A DNA stretch of 64,000 nt from Planctomycetota bacterium (GTDB lineage Bacteria; Planctomycetota; UBA8742; UBA2392), in NCBI GenBank assembly GCA_019636215.1, contig JAHBXZ010000002.1, positions 1-64,000 of the forward strand, read 5' to 3'. The position numbers and the translations under genes are program-made. Below, in pieces: positions 50,282-59,960 of the stretch (its first letter is position 1; each line of letters starts with the position of its first letter). Below the pieces are notes generated by a model. The model saw only the letters and a program-made list of their open reading frames with translations, was not told the origin of the DNA and ran no database searches.

Positions 50282-51643
50282 TCAATCGCGCTGCTGCTGG
50301 TGTTTCCACTGGCGGGCGTCGCTTTGTGTGCCTGTGGTGAAACAGGTCTCGCGCGTTGCTTCGTCACTTGTCGTCGTCACGGTGACTTTCAGACGGTAGG
50401 TTGACCGCGCCTGCAGGGCCTCCACCGGCAGAATGTACACGTAATCAAAGCCGGCCATGGCCGCAGGGTAATCCTGGCCCGGGAACGATGCCTGGATCTT
50501 GACGGGCTTCCAGGTGTCGTCCTCGCGAAGTTCCAGCGTGGCCACCAGTGCCGTGGCCTTCAACGGAGTGCCCCAGGGCCAACTGATCGTGATCGGAAAT
50601 CCCGGCGCCCTGGTGGCGTCCAGGCGGGGCTCCGGCGATTCGCCGCTGGCCCAGCTGAGGGGCACGTCGCGGCAATCGTTGGGCGGAAAGATTACCGGGC
50701 CGCCAAGCTTCTGTTCGGGTGTGGTCAGGCCGCTGGTTCGTATCGCGCCGCCGCCTTCATGAAAACCAAAGCCGGCCTTGGCGAACCACGGCGCGCGAAT
50801 GTCGCGCCCGTGCAGGGGCTGGCCCATCCAGCCCGCAATGGCGGCCGCAGGGTTGTTCTTTCGCGTCAGAATGGAGGTGCGCGCCGCGCCGTCGCCTTCT
50901 TTGGAGTACTTGGGCTTGGTGCGGTCCTGGCTGTGCTTCATTTCGTCGTTGGCGTGCATGTATTCGCAATGGGCCTGGCAGGCGGCATCGGAAACGGGAT
51001 CATTGATGGTGGGCAGCAGCCCCAGGTTCATGCGCGCCAGGTTCAGGGCATTCTGCAGCTCCAGGGCCTTGCCCTGTGTGCTGAAGGCAGTGCGCGTCCA
51101 GGCGATCTCTTTGCCGGTGTGCCGAAACGCGTAGCTGTGGCCGATCAGCGGCATGTTGCGCAGCATCGGCCAGGCATAGGCTCCGCGCGGGCCAAGCGCC
51201 ATCATGTCCACGTTTTCTTCGCAGAACTTGCCGTTGCCGTTGGCATCCAGAAACAGGAACTCCATGCCGTCCACAGTGCAGGCCAGTGCGGTGGCCACAA
51301 ACCAGTGCAGGCGCCCGGCCGCGTCTGGAAAAATGGCCAGCTTCAGCTTGGGCGTGGCGTCCACGACCTTGCCGGCGGCGGGCACAACGAATTTCTGGCT
51401 GGCCCAATTCACGGCAATGCCGTCGCCCTCGGCGGTCACCCTGGCGGACTGTGTCAGCAGTTTGGGAGATGTTCCCGGCGTCAGTCGCCGGTACTCGCCG
51501 TAGTCCGACTGCATCAGCCAGTCAATCACGAGCGGTGTTGCCGCAGCGGAGCCATTCTCGGGCTTGGCCGATTTGGCCTGCTGGGCGGTGGTAATCGCGG
51601 GCAGCAGGCAGCATGCCAGCAGGGCGACAGCAAGATTGCGCAT
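50282..51643 (-). CDS. Secreted CAP/SCP-like domain protein
   Basis: A 453-residue exported protein (MRNLAVALLACCLLPAITTA then QQ, signal peptidase I). The middle, QNALNLARMNLGLLPTINDP, AACQAHCEYMHANDEMKHSQ and GWMGQPLHGRDIRAPW, resembles the CAP/SCP fold with its paired histidines, found in secreted antigen-5/PR-1 relatives. Before it, FLDANGNGKFCEEN looks like a degenerate calcium loop. The C-terminal half has strand-rich sequence ending KVTVTTTSDEATRETCFTTG. Role unknown. Confidence 0.6.
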   Translation of the reverse strand: MRNLAVALLACCLLPAITTAQQAKSAKPENGSAAATPLVIDWLMQSDYGEYRRLTPGTSPKLLTQSARVTAEGDGIAVNWASQKFVVPAAGKVVDATPKLKLAIFPDAAGRLHWFVATALACTVDGMEFLFLDANGNGKFCEENVDMMALGPRGAYAWPMLRNMPLIGHSYAFRHTGKEIAWTRTAFSTQGKALELQNALNLARMNLGLLPTINDPVSDAACQAHCEYMHANDEMKHSQDRTKPKYSKEGDGAARTSILTRKNNPAAAIAGWMGQPLHGRDIRAPWFAKAGFGFHEGGGAIRTSGLTTPEQKLGGPVIFPPNDCRDVPLSWASGESPEPRLDATRAPGFPITISWPWGTPLKATALVATLELREDDTWKPVKIQASFPGQDYPAAMAGFDYVYILPVEALQARSTYRLKVTVTTTSDEATRETCFTTGTQSDARQWKHQQQRD

Positions 51644-51690
51644 AACATCCCCGGTGTGCGGGCCCCAGTACGCGGCCGGAGTCTAACAGC

Positions 51691-51708
51691 GCCTGGCACG
51701 CGCCAGGC
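51691..51708 (-). terminator. Weak hairpin after the DUF218 gene
   Basis: GCCTGGC (51691-51697) pairs with GCCAGGC (51702-51708) over ACGC. On the minus strand only a short GTT follows, so termination would be inefficient. Confidence 0.4.
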
Positions 51709-51769
51709 AAGTGCCCGTTCGACAGATTCGCAGATTCGTGATGGCAAGTCGGGGCATCTCAACTCTGCG

Positions 51770-52360
51770 TCAGCGCAGTCGGTCCAGGCGCAGCCAGTAC
51801 ACGGGCAGGGCCACCATTTCGCGGGCGACGAAGTACGGCTCCTTGAGCAGCGTGTTGCCGCCGCAGGGCGCGTTGAAGGTCTCTATGCCCTGTTGCCGCA
51901 GGCACAGGCTGGCCCGCACTACGTGGAACCATTGGGTGCTGACCAGCGCCGTTTTGATGCCGCATCTGGCCATCATGGGTGCGGCGCTTTCGGCGTTCTC
52001 GCGCGTGGTGTTGCTGGTGGTTTCCTTGATGATGGCGGTGGGGGGCACGCCGCGTTCTATCAGCCACTCGGCCATGACCTCGGCCTCGGCATAGTTGCCC
52101 TGCCCGCCGCCGGCCACGACAATCACCGGCGCGCGACCCTGCTTGTACAGATCCAGGGCGTGCTGAAGGCGATACTCCAGGGCGTCGCTGGGTTTGCGGT
52201 TGCGCCAGATGGCCGCGCCGGGCACGAAGATGCAATCGGCCTTTGCCCCAGATCCAATGGCCCCGCTGCTGATCCAGGCCAGCAGTGCAATTACGGGCAG
52301 GCCCGCGTAGATCATGGCGCGCAACAGAAAACGACGAAGCTTCTGCCAGCGGGTCGGCAT
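51770..52360 (-). CDS. DUF218 (SanA/ElyC/YdcF-like) membrane protein
   Basis: A 196-residue protein with one N-terminal anchor (RAMIYAGLPVIALLAWISSG). ADCIFVPGAAIWRNRKPSDA, ALDLYKQGRAPVIVVAGGGQ, AEAEVMAEWLIERGVPPTAI, KETTSNTTRENAESAAPMMA and ALVSTQWFHVVRASLCLRQQ are DUF218 hallmarks (G-G, E-T-S-NT-EN and the H-x-x-R region). Relatives affect envelope polysaccharide and peptidoglycan precursor use. ATG 52360 is a reasonable start. The function here is not known. Confidence 0.8.
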   Translation of the reverse strand: MPTRWQKLRRFLLRAMIYAGLPVIALLAWISSGAIGSGAKADCIFVPGAAIWRNRKPSDALEYRLQHALDLYKQGRAPVIVVAGGGQGNYAEAEVMAEWLIERGVPPTAIIKETTSNTTRENAESAAPMMARCGIKTALVSTQWFHVVRASLCLRQQGIETFNAPCGGNTLLKEPYFVAREMVALPVYWLRLDRLR

Positions 52361-52429
52361 GCACAGAGTATCGGCACTGCAGCGGGTGCAACCGCAGCAA
52401 TCAAACGACTGATAACGCCGGCCAAAGAG

Positions 52430-52918
52430 TTACCTAGCTGCCGAAGTGTTGGGCTGTTCCTGCATGGCCGTAAGGCGTGCAAGCAACGCCTGAATCGCGG
52501 CAAGGAAGGGTGCCGCGCCTTTTTCGGGTACTGCCGCAAACAACTGTGCCGTGAACGACTCCACTTCGTCATACAGCGGCGCCAGAAACTCGGCCCCCTT
52601 CACGCTGAGGGAAACCAGCCGGGTGCGCCGGTCCGTGGCTCGCTGCTGCCCGATCATGCGCATCGCCCCCAGCTTGCGTACGGCCAGGGTGATACTGGGC
52701 AGGGTTATGCCCATGGCCTCGGCAAGCTGGCTGTGGCTAAGGCTGTAATCCGGCGCGGCGTACAGCAGCTTGAGGATTTCGTAGTGGGTGGGGGCCAGCT
52801 TGAATCGGGCGAGGCGCTCGGCCAGCGCGCGGTCGTACCGGTGGGCCAGCCGTATCAGCTGCGAACCCAGCCGTGTGCGGCTGTCAGCATCCAGTTTGAA
52901 CCCTCGTGGCAGGGGCAT
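52430..52918 (-). CDS. MarR-family transcriptional regulator
   Basis: A 162-residue winged-helix protein. RYDRALAERLARFKLAPTHY, LKLLYAAPDYSLSHSQLAEA, MGITLPSITLAVRKLGAMRM (recognition helix) and GQQRATDRRTRLVSLSVKGA (the wing with its D-x-R signature) give the usual MarR layout, with helices at both ends for dimerisation. It likely represses itself and nearby genes; target and ligand unknown. It sits between the DUF218 gene and the unknown lipoprotein without an obvious partner. Confidence 0.88.
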   Translation of the reverse strand: MPLPRGFKLDADSRTRLGSQLIRLAHRYDRALAERLARFKLAPTHYEILKLLYAAPDYSLSHSQLAEAMGITLPSITLAVRKLGAMRMIGQQRATDRRTRLVSLSVKGAEFLAPLYDEVESFTAQLFAAVPEKGAAPFLAAIQALLARLTAMQEQPNTSAAR

Positions 52919-52978
52919 GCGGCCTCCACCGGTTCATCGGCATCGGCGGGCCAATACTTTAGTGGTTAAGCAAGACCG

Positions 52979-54388
52979 TCACTGGCGGCTGCGGTTCTGG
53001 GTCCACCAGCGCCGCCACTTGGTGATGTCCCAGGTGGTGCCGGTTGAAAACAGCGTTGCCATCGCGCGCAGGCGGGCCTTCTGGTTGGCCAGGTTGTCGG
53101 CCTCGAAATCGTCGCCCGTCAGCAGGTCGCCCATGGCGCGAAGCTGGCTTTTCTTGACCAGTTGCGAGGCCATGAAGGCCTCCTGCGTTTTGTCGTCCTT
53201 GAGCAGCTTGCGCACGGTGTTGATCGGGTTGCGCACGGCTTCGTCCACGTCAAACCCCGCGGGGTACAGCAGGATGGTGCGTTCGGCAAAACGTATCGGG
53301 CGCAGCACCAGGGGCCGGCCGGATTTGTCGTTGGCCGCATGCACGCGCAGGGCGGCATCAATGGTAATGCGACCCAGCGCCCACTTGCGTGGTGCGTCGG
53401 CATCCAGCGTGGTCAGGGATTCCAGGGGCACTTCAATCTCGTGCGTTTCATTGGGCAGCAGCAGCACGGAGTTGCCGGCGTTGATCGGCACGCTGACTGT
53501 GCCCTGCTGGCTCAGCGCGTTGCCCGAGTAATCCATCTGCTCGTACTTCACGTTCAACTGCAGCAGGCTTTCGCGGCCGGGGCCTTCAAACAGGCTCAGG
53601 CGGATTTCGGCGGCCGAAACATTCTTCAGGTAACAACGCACCAGCAGCGGCTGGGCAAATCGCGCGCCCCGGTCGCGGCTGGCGTACTGAAGCTGATCCG
53701 GGGCAAGCTGCATGGTGCCGGCAATCAGCATTTCGGCCTGGGCCTCGTTGCGGGCCTTCAGCACCAGGGCATCAAACTCGGGCCGGTACTTTGTGTCGGG
53801 CAACAGCAGCAGGGCCGCGTCACACAGGCGCACCGCGCCATCGATGTCGCCGGCATCAAGCAGACTGCGGGCCTGCTTCAGGCGCGCACCCATGAAGCGT
53901 TCGACCTGTTCGCGGTCGAAGTCGCCGGGCAGGTCTGCGTACTCGGGTGGCGGCCGGCGGCCCTCGCCACCGTTGCCCTGGATTTCGCGCGGGGTGATAG
54001 GGCTTGGTGTGTCGGGGGCGGCAATCTGCGACTCGCGCTCAATGCGACGGACTATGCGCAGCAAGTCCAGCGCGATCGTGTCGTCCTTGATGGACCGCAA
54101 GAAGGGCAGATAACGCGGACCCAGCGCCGAAAGCGCGCGCACGGCGCGGTCGCGGGCGTCGTCGTCTTTGGCCTCGGCCAGTTTGTTGACCAGCAGCGCG
54201 GCATCGGCGGACTCTTGCTCCGTCAGCGGCTTTTCCGGGTTGACGGGTGCCGGGCCGGGCAGTGGATCGACGGCCTCGGGGTCGGTGTCGGTTGCCGAAA
54301 AGTCGCCGCCACGGCGTGAGTCATCACCGGGCCCGGCCGCGCAGGCGGCCAGCAGCAGCAAGAACATCAGCAACCAAAGGTGTCTCAC
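52979..54388 (-). CDS. Unknown lipoprotein, 469 aa
   Basis: A lipoprotein signal MRHLWLLMFLLLLAACAAGP (Cys 16 lipobox LAAC) is followed by a low-complexity Asp/Pro-rich stretch (SATDTDPEAVDPLPGPAPVN). From about residue 60 helical repeats occur (ALLVNKLAEAKDDDARDRAV, ALSALGPRYLPFLRSIKDD), with a TPR-like part (MGARLKQARSLLDAGDIDGA) and later a beta-rich section (LLVRCYLKNVSAAEIRLSLF, VLLLPNETHEIEVPLESLTT). No family recognised. The start is the ATG that gives a complete lipobox. Confidence 0.65.
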   Translation of the reverse strand: MRHLWLLMFLLLLAACAAGPGDDSRRGGDFSATDTDPEAVDPLPGPAPVNPEKPLTEQESADAALLVNKLAEAKDDDARDRAVRALSALGPRYLPFLRSIKDDTIALDLLRIVRRIERESQIAAPDTPSPITPREIQGNGGEGRRPPPEYADLPGDFDREQVERFMGARLKQARSLLDAGDIDGAVRLCDAALLLLPDTKYRPEFDALVLKARNEAQAEMLIAGTMQLAPDQLQYASRDRGARFAQPLLVRCYLKNVSAAEIRLSLFEGPGRESLLQLNVKYEQMDYSGNALSQQGTVSVPINAGNSVLLLPNETHEIEVPLESLTTLDADAPRKWALGRITIDAALRVHAANDKSGRPLVLRPIRFAERTILLYPAGFDVDEAVRNPINTVRKLLKDDKTQEAFMASQLVKKSQLRAMGDLLTGDDFEADNLANQKARLRAMATLFSTGTTWDITKWRRWWTQNRSRQ

Positions 54389-54457
54389 GCGCGTGCCAAC
54401 GGGGCCGGCAAAGGGACGCTGAATTTACCCGCACCAACCCGCCACCACAAGGCGAGG

Positions 54458-56284
54458 CTACTCCACGGTGACGGACTTGGCCAGGTTGCGGGGCTTGTCC
54501 ACGTCCCGGCCAAGCTGGCTGGCTGTGTAGTACGCCAGCAGTTGCAGCGGCACCACGGCCAGAATCGGGCTGAGTTCTTCTTCACAATCCGGAATCTCAA
54601 TCAGGTAATCCGCAAGCTCGGCGGCCTCGCGGTCGCCTTCGGTGGCCACCAGCACAACCACGCCGCTGCGGGCACGGATTTCCTGCACGTTCGACAACAG
54701 CTTCTCGCGCGTCGCGCCGCGGGGCGCAATCGCGATGGTGGGAAAGGTGCCCTCAACCAGCGCCAGCGGGCCGTGCTTCATTTCGCCGCCGGCATAGCCT
54801 TCGGCGTGGATGTAGCTGATCTCTTTCAGCTTCAATGCGCCTTCCAGGGCGGTGGGGTAGTTGTAATGCCGCCCGATGTACATGAAGTTGAACACGTCCT
54901 TGTATCGCTTGGCGCAGCGCTTGACGGCCACGATGTCCTTGTCCAGCAATGCTTTCACCTGGCCCGGGATGTGCATCAGGCCGTTGACCATGCGGGCTTC
55001 GTCCTGCGCCGTGGTCTGCCCGATCATGCGGCCGATGCCCACCGCCATAAGGGTAAACGCGGCCAGCTGCGTAACGTAGGCCTTGGTGCTGGCCACACCG
55101 ATTTCCGGCCCGGCGCGGGTGTAAAGGGTGGCGCCGCTGAGCCGCGGTATGCTGCTGCCCATCACGTTGCAGATGCTGATGGTGGTTGCCCCGGCGGCCT
55201 TGGCCAGCTTGACGGCCTCGAGCGTGTCGGCGGTTTCGCCACTCTGGCTGACGCTGATAACCAGGGTGTGGCGGTCCACCACGGGGTTGGCGTACCGGAA
55301 CTCGCTGGCACTCCAGGTTTCTGTCGGAAGGCGGGTGAAGCGTTCCAGCAGGTACTTGCCCACCATGCTGGCGTACAGGCTGGTGCCGCAGGCAATCACG
55401 GCAACCCGGCGCACGGGGGCCAGGCTTTCGGCAGTCAGGCCGGTCTCTACAAGATCTACGCGGCCTTCGGTGATTCTCCCGCGCAGGGTTTCGGCAATCG
55501 CCCGGGGCTGTTCGTAGATTTCCTTGAGCATGAAATGCTCAAAGCCCTCTTTCTCGGCGGCATCCAGCGTGAGTTCGGTGGTCTGGACAGCCGCCGTGAC
55601 AGGCACAAGATCCAGCCCGTACACGCGCACGCCTGCCGTTGTGATTTCGGCAATCTGGCCTTCTTCAGGGAAGATCACCCGGCGGGTGTACTTCAGAAGG
55701 GCGGGCACATCGCTGGCGATGAAGTTTTCGCCCTCGCCCACGCCCAGCACCAGCGGGCTGCCCAGGCGCGTAGCCAGTACTCGGCCCGGCTCATCCTGGT
55801 GCAGCAGCGCCAGGGCATAGGCTCCGCGCAGGCGCGGCAGCACCTCGGCCAGCGCCTTCAGAAGGTCGCCCTTGTAGGCGCGGGCAACCAGGTGGGCCAC
55901 GACTTCGGTGTCAGTGTCGCTTTCAAACTTGACGCCCTGGGCCTGAAGCTCGTGCTTCAGTTCTCGATAATTTTCAATGATGCCGTTGTGGATCAGGCTC
56001 AGCTTGCCGTCATAGCTCTGGTGAGGGTGGCTGTTGCGCACGCTTGGTGCGCCGTGCGTGGCCCAGCGTGTATGTCCGATGCCGACGCTGCCGTGAATCG
56101 GCGCGCCGGACAGTTCCTTTTCCAGGTTGGCCAGTCGGCCCACGGCCTTGCGCAGTTGCAGGCCGGTGCCATTGAGGATGCTGACTCCCGCGGAGTCATA
56201 GCCGCGGTACTCCAGCCGACGCAGGCCTTCCAGCAGCACTTCGCTGGCCTGCCGATGCCCGACATATCCGACGATTCCACACAA
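54458..56284 (-). CDS. glmS: Glutamine--fructose-6-phosphate aminotransferase (isomerizing)
   Basis: A 608-residue enzyme making glucosamine 6-phosphate, the entry to UDP-GlcNAc and thus to the peptidoglycan substrates of MurB/C/G. Cys 2 in MCGIVGYVGHRQASEVLL is the glutaminase nucleophile; RLEYRGYDSAGVSI and GIGHTRWATHGAPSVRN follow. Two SIS domains hold CGTSLYASMVGKYLLERF and ISVSQSGETADTLEAVKLA, and the C-terminus is PRNLAKSVTVE, the family end. Only about 60 bp separates it from the next gene, so there is no glmS ribozyme. Confidence 0.97.
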   Translation of the reverse strand: MCGIVGYVGHRQASEVLLEGLRRLEYRGYDSAGVSILNGTGLQLRKAVGRLANLEKELSGAPIHGSVGIGHTRWATHGAPSVRNSHPHQSYDGKLSLIHNGIIENYRELKHELQAQGVKFESDTDTEVVAHLVARAYKGDLLKALAEVLPRLRGAYALALLHQDEPGRVLATRLGSPLVLGVGEGENFIASDVPALLKYTRRVIFPEEGQIAEITTAGVRVYGLDLVPVTAAVQTTELTLDAAEKEGFEHFMLKEIYEQPRAIAETLRGRITEGRVDLVETGLTAESLAPVRRVAVIACGTSLYASMVGKYLLERFTRLPTETWSASEFRYANPVVDRHTLVISVSQSGETADTLEAVKLAKAAGATTISICNVMGSSIPRLSGATLYTRAGPEIGVASTKAYVTQLAAFTLMAVGIGRMIGQTTAQDEARMVNGLMHIPGQVKALLDKDIVAVKRCAKRYKDVFNFMYIGRHYNYPTALEGALKLKEISYIHAEGYAGGEMKHGPLALVEGTFPTIAIAPRGATREKLLSNVQEIRARSGVVVLVATEGDREAAELADYLIEIPDCEEELSPILAVVPLQLLAYYTASQLGRDVDKPRNLAKSVTVE

Positions 56285-56344
56285 GGCGGTGCTCCCGGGT
56301 GTCTATCGGCAGGATAACGCCGGATCCGGGCGAGAAAATGCCTG

Positions 56345-56596
56345 TTAACGTGATGGCCGGTCCAGCAGGGCCTCGGCGATGTCGTCCATCAGGATGTATT
56401 CGATATCCTTGATGCGCGCGACATCCAGCGCGGCAAGCTCGCCGCCTTCGACGCGAGAGATGATCTGCATGAGCTCGGAATCCAATTTCTCGAACTCCTC
56501 GCGGCCTACGCGGGGGCGACCTTTGCCATACAGGTTGTATAGCAGCAGGTAGTTTTCGTAATAATAGTCGTACACGTCACTGCTTTTTGCCGACAT
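56345..56596 (-). CDS. Unknown 83-aa protein with a tyrosine-rich start
   Basis: MSAKSSDVYDYYYENYLLLY begins the protein, with seven tyrosines in the first 20 residues, then a charged helical part (REEFEKLDSELMQIISRVEG, ARIKDIEYILMDDIAEALLD). It is soluble. A weak GGAAACC site precedes ATG 56596. It is just upstream of glmS and may be in the same transcript. No family recognised. Confidence 0.55.
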   Translation of the reverse strand: MSAKSSDVYDYYYENYLLLYNLYGKGRPRVGREEFEKLDSELMQIISRVEGGELAALDVARIKDIEYILMDDIAEALLDRPSR

Positions 56597-56690
56597 GAGT
56601 GGTTTCCGCCCGTCGCCAAAATGATTCTATGGTGGCACACGGGCGCGGCAACGTGCCGATTGGCCGCAAGCAGGAAAAACGGAGGCCCCT

Positions 56691-58010
56691 TTGTTCCTTG
56701 TTATCGCGACGTTCTGGACTGGCGTCGCAGCCGTGATCGTGACCTTCTGCTCGATCGCCTACATCTCAGTGGTGGGCGAGGCCCTGCACAACTATGCGCT
56801 TTCGCGGCTGTTTGAGCTGATTCCCGAAAACGACCAGCCAACCCAGCGCCGCTTCGAGACCCTGTGCGCGCGCGACGACGAGTTCATCCAGGTCGTGGAA
56901 CTGTCGCGGATTCTGCTGTTTGTGGGCAATTTTCTGGGCTGGTGCATGGTGATGCTGAGCTTCAGTGCCACGCTTTCGCTGGATGAACTGCTGTGGGCGT
57001 CGATGCTGAGTGTGGCTTCGCTGGTGGTTTGCGTGCTGATTGTGCCGCCGATTCTGCTGCGCCACCGCGAAGAAGCCGCGCTGCTTGTGTTGCTGCCGAC
57101 CTTTGCCTGGATCAGCCTGCCTTTCCGGCCGCTTACCCTGATTTCCAGCAGTGTGCGTCGCATTGGCGCGCGCATTGAGGGCGTAGAGGTCAAAGAGGAC
57201 GCCCAAGGCGACTTTGAGGAAGGCCTGGCCGACAGCCTGGAGTCCGCCGAACGCGGCGGTGTGCTGGACGAAGAAGAACGCGAGATGATCCACAACGTGG
57301 TTGAACTGGGCAAAACGCCCGCCAGCCGCGCCATGATACCGCGCACCGACATGGCCTGCGCGGAGGTTGACGAAGGCATTGAGGCCGTGATGCGCCAGGC
57401 CGCACAGACGGGCTACACGCGCATACCGGTGTATGAAGGCTCGCGCGATCACATTGTCGGAATTCTGCACGTGGCCGACATGATGCAGCACTGGCAGTCC
57501 GGCCAACGGCCGGAGGACCTTCGAAAAGTGGTGCGCCCGGCGCGCTTCTGGCCTGAAAACAAGCCGCTGGACGACCTGCTGCAGGAAATGCGCGCCGAGG
57601 GCCTGAAGATAGGCATTCTGCTGGACGAACACGGCGGAACAGCCGGCATGATCACGATTGAAGACGTGCTGGAGCGCATCGTCGGTCACCTTCCGTCGGA
57701 GCACGAGCACTCAGCGGCGGCCACCCCGGCCGACGGCCCGATCGCGCCGTTTGTCAACGGCACCGCCGAGGCCGACGCCGACGTGGATATTGATGAGCTG
57801 AACGCGCGGCTGGAACTCGAGCTGCCCAACACGCCTGAGTACAACAGCGTTGGGGGGCTGATCCTGCACCGACTGGGCCGCCTGGCCCTGGTGGGCGACG
57901 TGGTGGAATGCCCCGGCGTGAAGCTTACCGTCAAAGACGCAGACGACCGGCGCATCAAGCGGGTCAAGATTGAACGTGTCGCCGCGCCGACGGACGCCGG
58001 CGTGGCGTAG
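56691..58010 (+). CDS. CorC/HlyC-type membrane protein with CBS domains
   Basis: A 439-residue protein of the CNNM/CorC (hemolysin-related) type, whose members move Mg2+ or Co2+ or affect it. The start is TTG 56691 with a perfect GGAGG five bases upstream. Four hydrophobic segments fill the first 150 residues (FLVIATFWTGVAAVIVTFCS, ILLFVGNFLGWCMVMLSFSA). The CBS pair is at about 215-340 (MIPRTDMACAEVDEGIEAVM, TGYTRIPVYEGSRDHIVGIL, IGILLDEHGGTAGMITIEDV) and the CorC_HlyC domain ends it (GGLILHRLGRLALVGDVVEC). Confidence 0.87.
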   Translation: MFLVIATFWTGVAAVIVTFCSIAYISVVGEALHNYALSRLFELIPENDQPTQRRFETLCARDDEFIQVVELSRILLFVGNFLGWCMVMLSFSATLSLDELLWASMLSVASLVVCVLIVPPILLRHREEAALLVLLPTFAWISLPFRPLTLISSSVRRIGARIEGVEVKEDAQGDFEEGLADSLESAERGGVLDEEEREMIHNVVELGKTPASRAMIPRTDMACAEVDEGIEAVMRQAAQTGYTRIPVYEGSRDHIVGILHVADMMQHWQSGQRPEDLRKVVRPARFWPENKPLDDLLQEMRAEGLKIGILLDEHGGTAGMITIEDVLERIVGHLPSEHEHSAAATPADGPIAPFVNGTAEADADVDIDELNARLELELPNTPEYNSVGGLILHRLGRLALVGDVVECPGVKLTVKDADDRRIKRVKIERVAAPTDAGVA

Positions 58011-58043
58011 TACAGACATTTGCAATTTCCTAAGGCTGCAGTC

Positions 58044-58790
58044 ATGTCGCTGATCACCACCCATGCACTTTGCCTGCGCAAGATCGACTTTTCCGAGACC
58101 AGCCAGATATTGACGCTGCTGACCGACAAGCTGGGCACCACCGGCGCCATTGCCAAGGGTGCCAAACGCGAAAAGAGCAGCATTGGCGGGCCTCTGGACC
58201 TGTTGTGCCTGTACCAGGTGGTGTTGTACGACCGTTCACGGCGCGGCACCTTGAGTATCCTGGCCCAGGCAGAGCTGATTGATTTTTTTGCCGCCGCCCG
58301 CCGCGACTATGAATCGTTTCGCGCGGCCCAGAGCATCCGCGAGTTGCTGCTTTCCATGGAAGTTCCGCCCCAGGACGGCGCGGCCACAATGCTGCTGGCG
58401 GTGAAGGCGCTGCGCTCGCTGGGGGCCGGCCGCGACAACGAAGCCCTGGCCCACTTTGCCTGGGGCATGCTGCGCGCGCTGGGCGTAGAGCCCGAAGTAA
58501 CCCGCTGCGTGGCAAGCGGGCGGGAACCATCCGGGCGGGTGGAAGTGAGCTTCAGCCTGCGTGAAATGGGGCTGGTTTCACCGCCGCACGACCAGGGCCG
58601 TGGCGACCTTGTGCGCCTTTCGCCGCCTGTGCTGGATGTGCTGCGGCGACTGGCCGTGGGCGAGCCGCTGTCCGGGGCGACGGTTGACGCCTGCCGGTCC
58701 GCCTTTAGGCTGCTGGCCTGGCTGCTTGCGCAACAGGGCGGGAAACGCCTGCGCACGGTGGCCGCGCCAGACCGAGCCGGTGTGCTGTAA
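58044..58790 (+). CDS. recO: DNA repair protein RecO
   Basis: A 248-residue protein of the RecFOR pathway, loading RecA on SSB-coated gaps. The N-terminal OB fold is THALCLRKIDFSETSQILTL, LGTTGAIAKGAKREKSSIGG and DLLCLYQVVLYDRSRRGTLS. A helical domain follows. Usually a small zinc knuckle with four cysteines occurs near residue 150; here only one cysteine (TRCVASGREP) remains, so zinc is probably not bound. ATG 58044 has AAGG nine bases upstream. Its TAA abuts the next ATG. Confidence 0.87.
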   Translation: MSLITTHALCLRKIDFSETSQILTLLTDKLGTTGAIAKGAKREKSSIGGPLDLLCLYQVVLYDRSRRGTLSILAQAELIDFFAAARRDYESFRAAQSIRELLLSMEVPPQDGAATMLLAVKALRSLGAGRDNEALAHFAWGMLRALGVEPEVTRCVASGREPSGRVEVSFSLREMGLVSPPHDQGRGDLVRLSPPVLDVLRRLAVGEPLSGATVDACRSAFRLLAWLLAQQGGKRLRTVAAPDRAGVL

Positions 58791-59960
58791 ATGACCCGAT
58801 TGCTGCCCTGCCTGCTGTTGCTGGCCTTGCTTGCCGGGTGCAAATCCGGCCCGGTGCCCCGTTACAAGGGCCCGCAGGGCGACGGCCGCCTGGTGTACGA
58901 ACCCGGGCGCGGCATTGTGCGGCCCGGCAGCGTTGTCGTATCCAGCGAACAGGCGCTGTTTGAGGCCATGCAGAAGGCCTGGCGCGAGCGCCGCCTGGAA
59001 GACTGCATTGCGCTGGGCCAGCAGATCTCGTTTGAGTACCCCGATGGTTCACGGGTGGTAGAGGCCATCATCCTGCGCATTGAAGCCCGGCTGGAACTGG
59101 GCCGGGCCGATATCGGCGGCCTGGCACGAAGCGTGCCTCTGGACCGCATGATGTTTCTGTACCTCGCGCCCGATGAAGACCCCAGGCTGCGCGAGGCCAT
59201 CGCCCGCGACCGCGGCGTGGCGGAGTATGCCCGCACGTTCCGGCAGCTTGATTTCGTGGAGTTCATCGAGAAGCTGAAGCCCGACGCCGATTCGCTGTAC
59301 TCGGCCCGGCAGCTGGATGCGGCGCTGTATGACTGCCAGGTGCTGATCACGTACTACCTGCCTGCGCAGGACATGCGCGAGTTCCGGCAGCGCACCGCGG
59401 AACTCACGCGTGACATCGCCTGGCTGGCTTTTGCGGCGCGCGAACACAACCTGGTGGTCGAGATCACGGAAGACCTGCTGGCCATGAACCCGCCGCCGGC
59501 CGTCAAAGCCGATACCTTGTTCATTCGTGGACATTCGCTGCGCCTGAACAGCGCCCATGCTTTCGCCGCCAACACATTTGACCAGCTTTTCCGCACTGCC
59601 GGGCTGCGCGACACCGACACCCGCTGGCGGCCCTATGCCCTGCTGTGGCACATCAATGAGGTCATGGCATCCAGCAAGGGCGCGCTGTACGACCTGGTGC
59701 CCTACGAGCGCGCGCTGGAACTGCTGGGCGAATACGAGCAATACCGTTACGAGAACCCGAACCTGAGCCCCAAGTTGAAGGAGCAATTCATCATCCTGTG
59801 CGAGCGCGCCTATGAGGTGTTGATCAAGCGCGACCAGAACGCCGCCGATACCTATTCGCGGCTTGGTGAAAAGGGCGCCCGCGACGTGTACCTGGAGAAC
59901 GCCCGAAAATGGGAAGCCGAGCGCGACAAGCGCATCGCACGCCTGCGCGCCGGGTCATGA
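58791..59960 (+). CDS. TPR lipoprotein, BamD-like
   Basis: A 389-residue lipoprotein (MTRLLPCLLLLALLAGCKSG, Cys 17 lipobox LAGC). Tandem helical repeats follow, for example LFEAMQKAWRERRLEDCIAL, QQISFEYPDGSRVVEAIILR, RGHSLRLNSAHAFAANTFDQ and PKLKEQFIILCERAYEVLIK. The layout (lipobox, about five TPRs) resembles BamD of the outer membrane beta-barrel machine, but length and sequence diverge, so other TPR lipoproteins are possible. Position beside an LptE-like gene supports an outer-membrane role. ATG follows the recO TAA directly. Confidence 0.6.
   Translation: MTRLLPCLLLLALLAGCKSGPVPRYKGPQGDGRLVYEPGRGIVRPGSVVVSSEQALFEAMQKAWRERRLEDCIALGQQISFEYPDGSRVVEAIILRIEARLELGRADIGGLARSVPLDRMMFLYLAPDEDPRLREAIARDRGVAEYARTFRQLDFVEFIEKLKPDADSLYSARQLDAALYDCQVLITYYLPAQDMREFRQRTAELTRDIAWLAFAAREHNLVVEITEDLLAMNPPPAVKADTLFIRGHSLRLNSAHAFAANTFDQLFRTAGLRDTDTRWRPYALLWHINEVMASSKGALYDLVPYERALELLGEYEQYRYENPNLSPKLKEQFIILCERAYEVLIKRDQNAADTYSRLGEKGARDVYLENARKWEAERDKRIARLRAGS

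Noticed and set aside
56285..56344. glmS ribozyme
   Set aside because: Only 60 bp separate glmS from the next gene, and no ribozyme core is visible.
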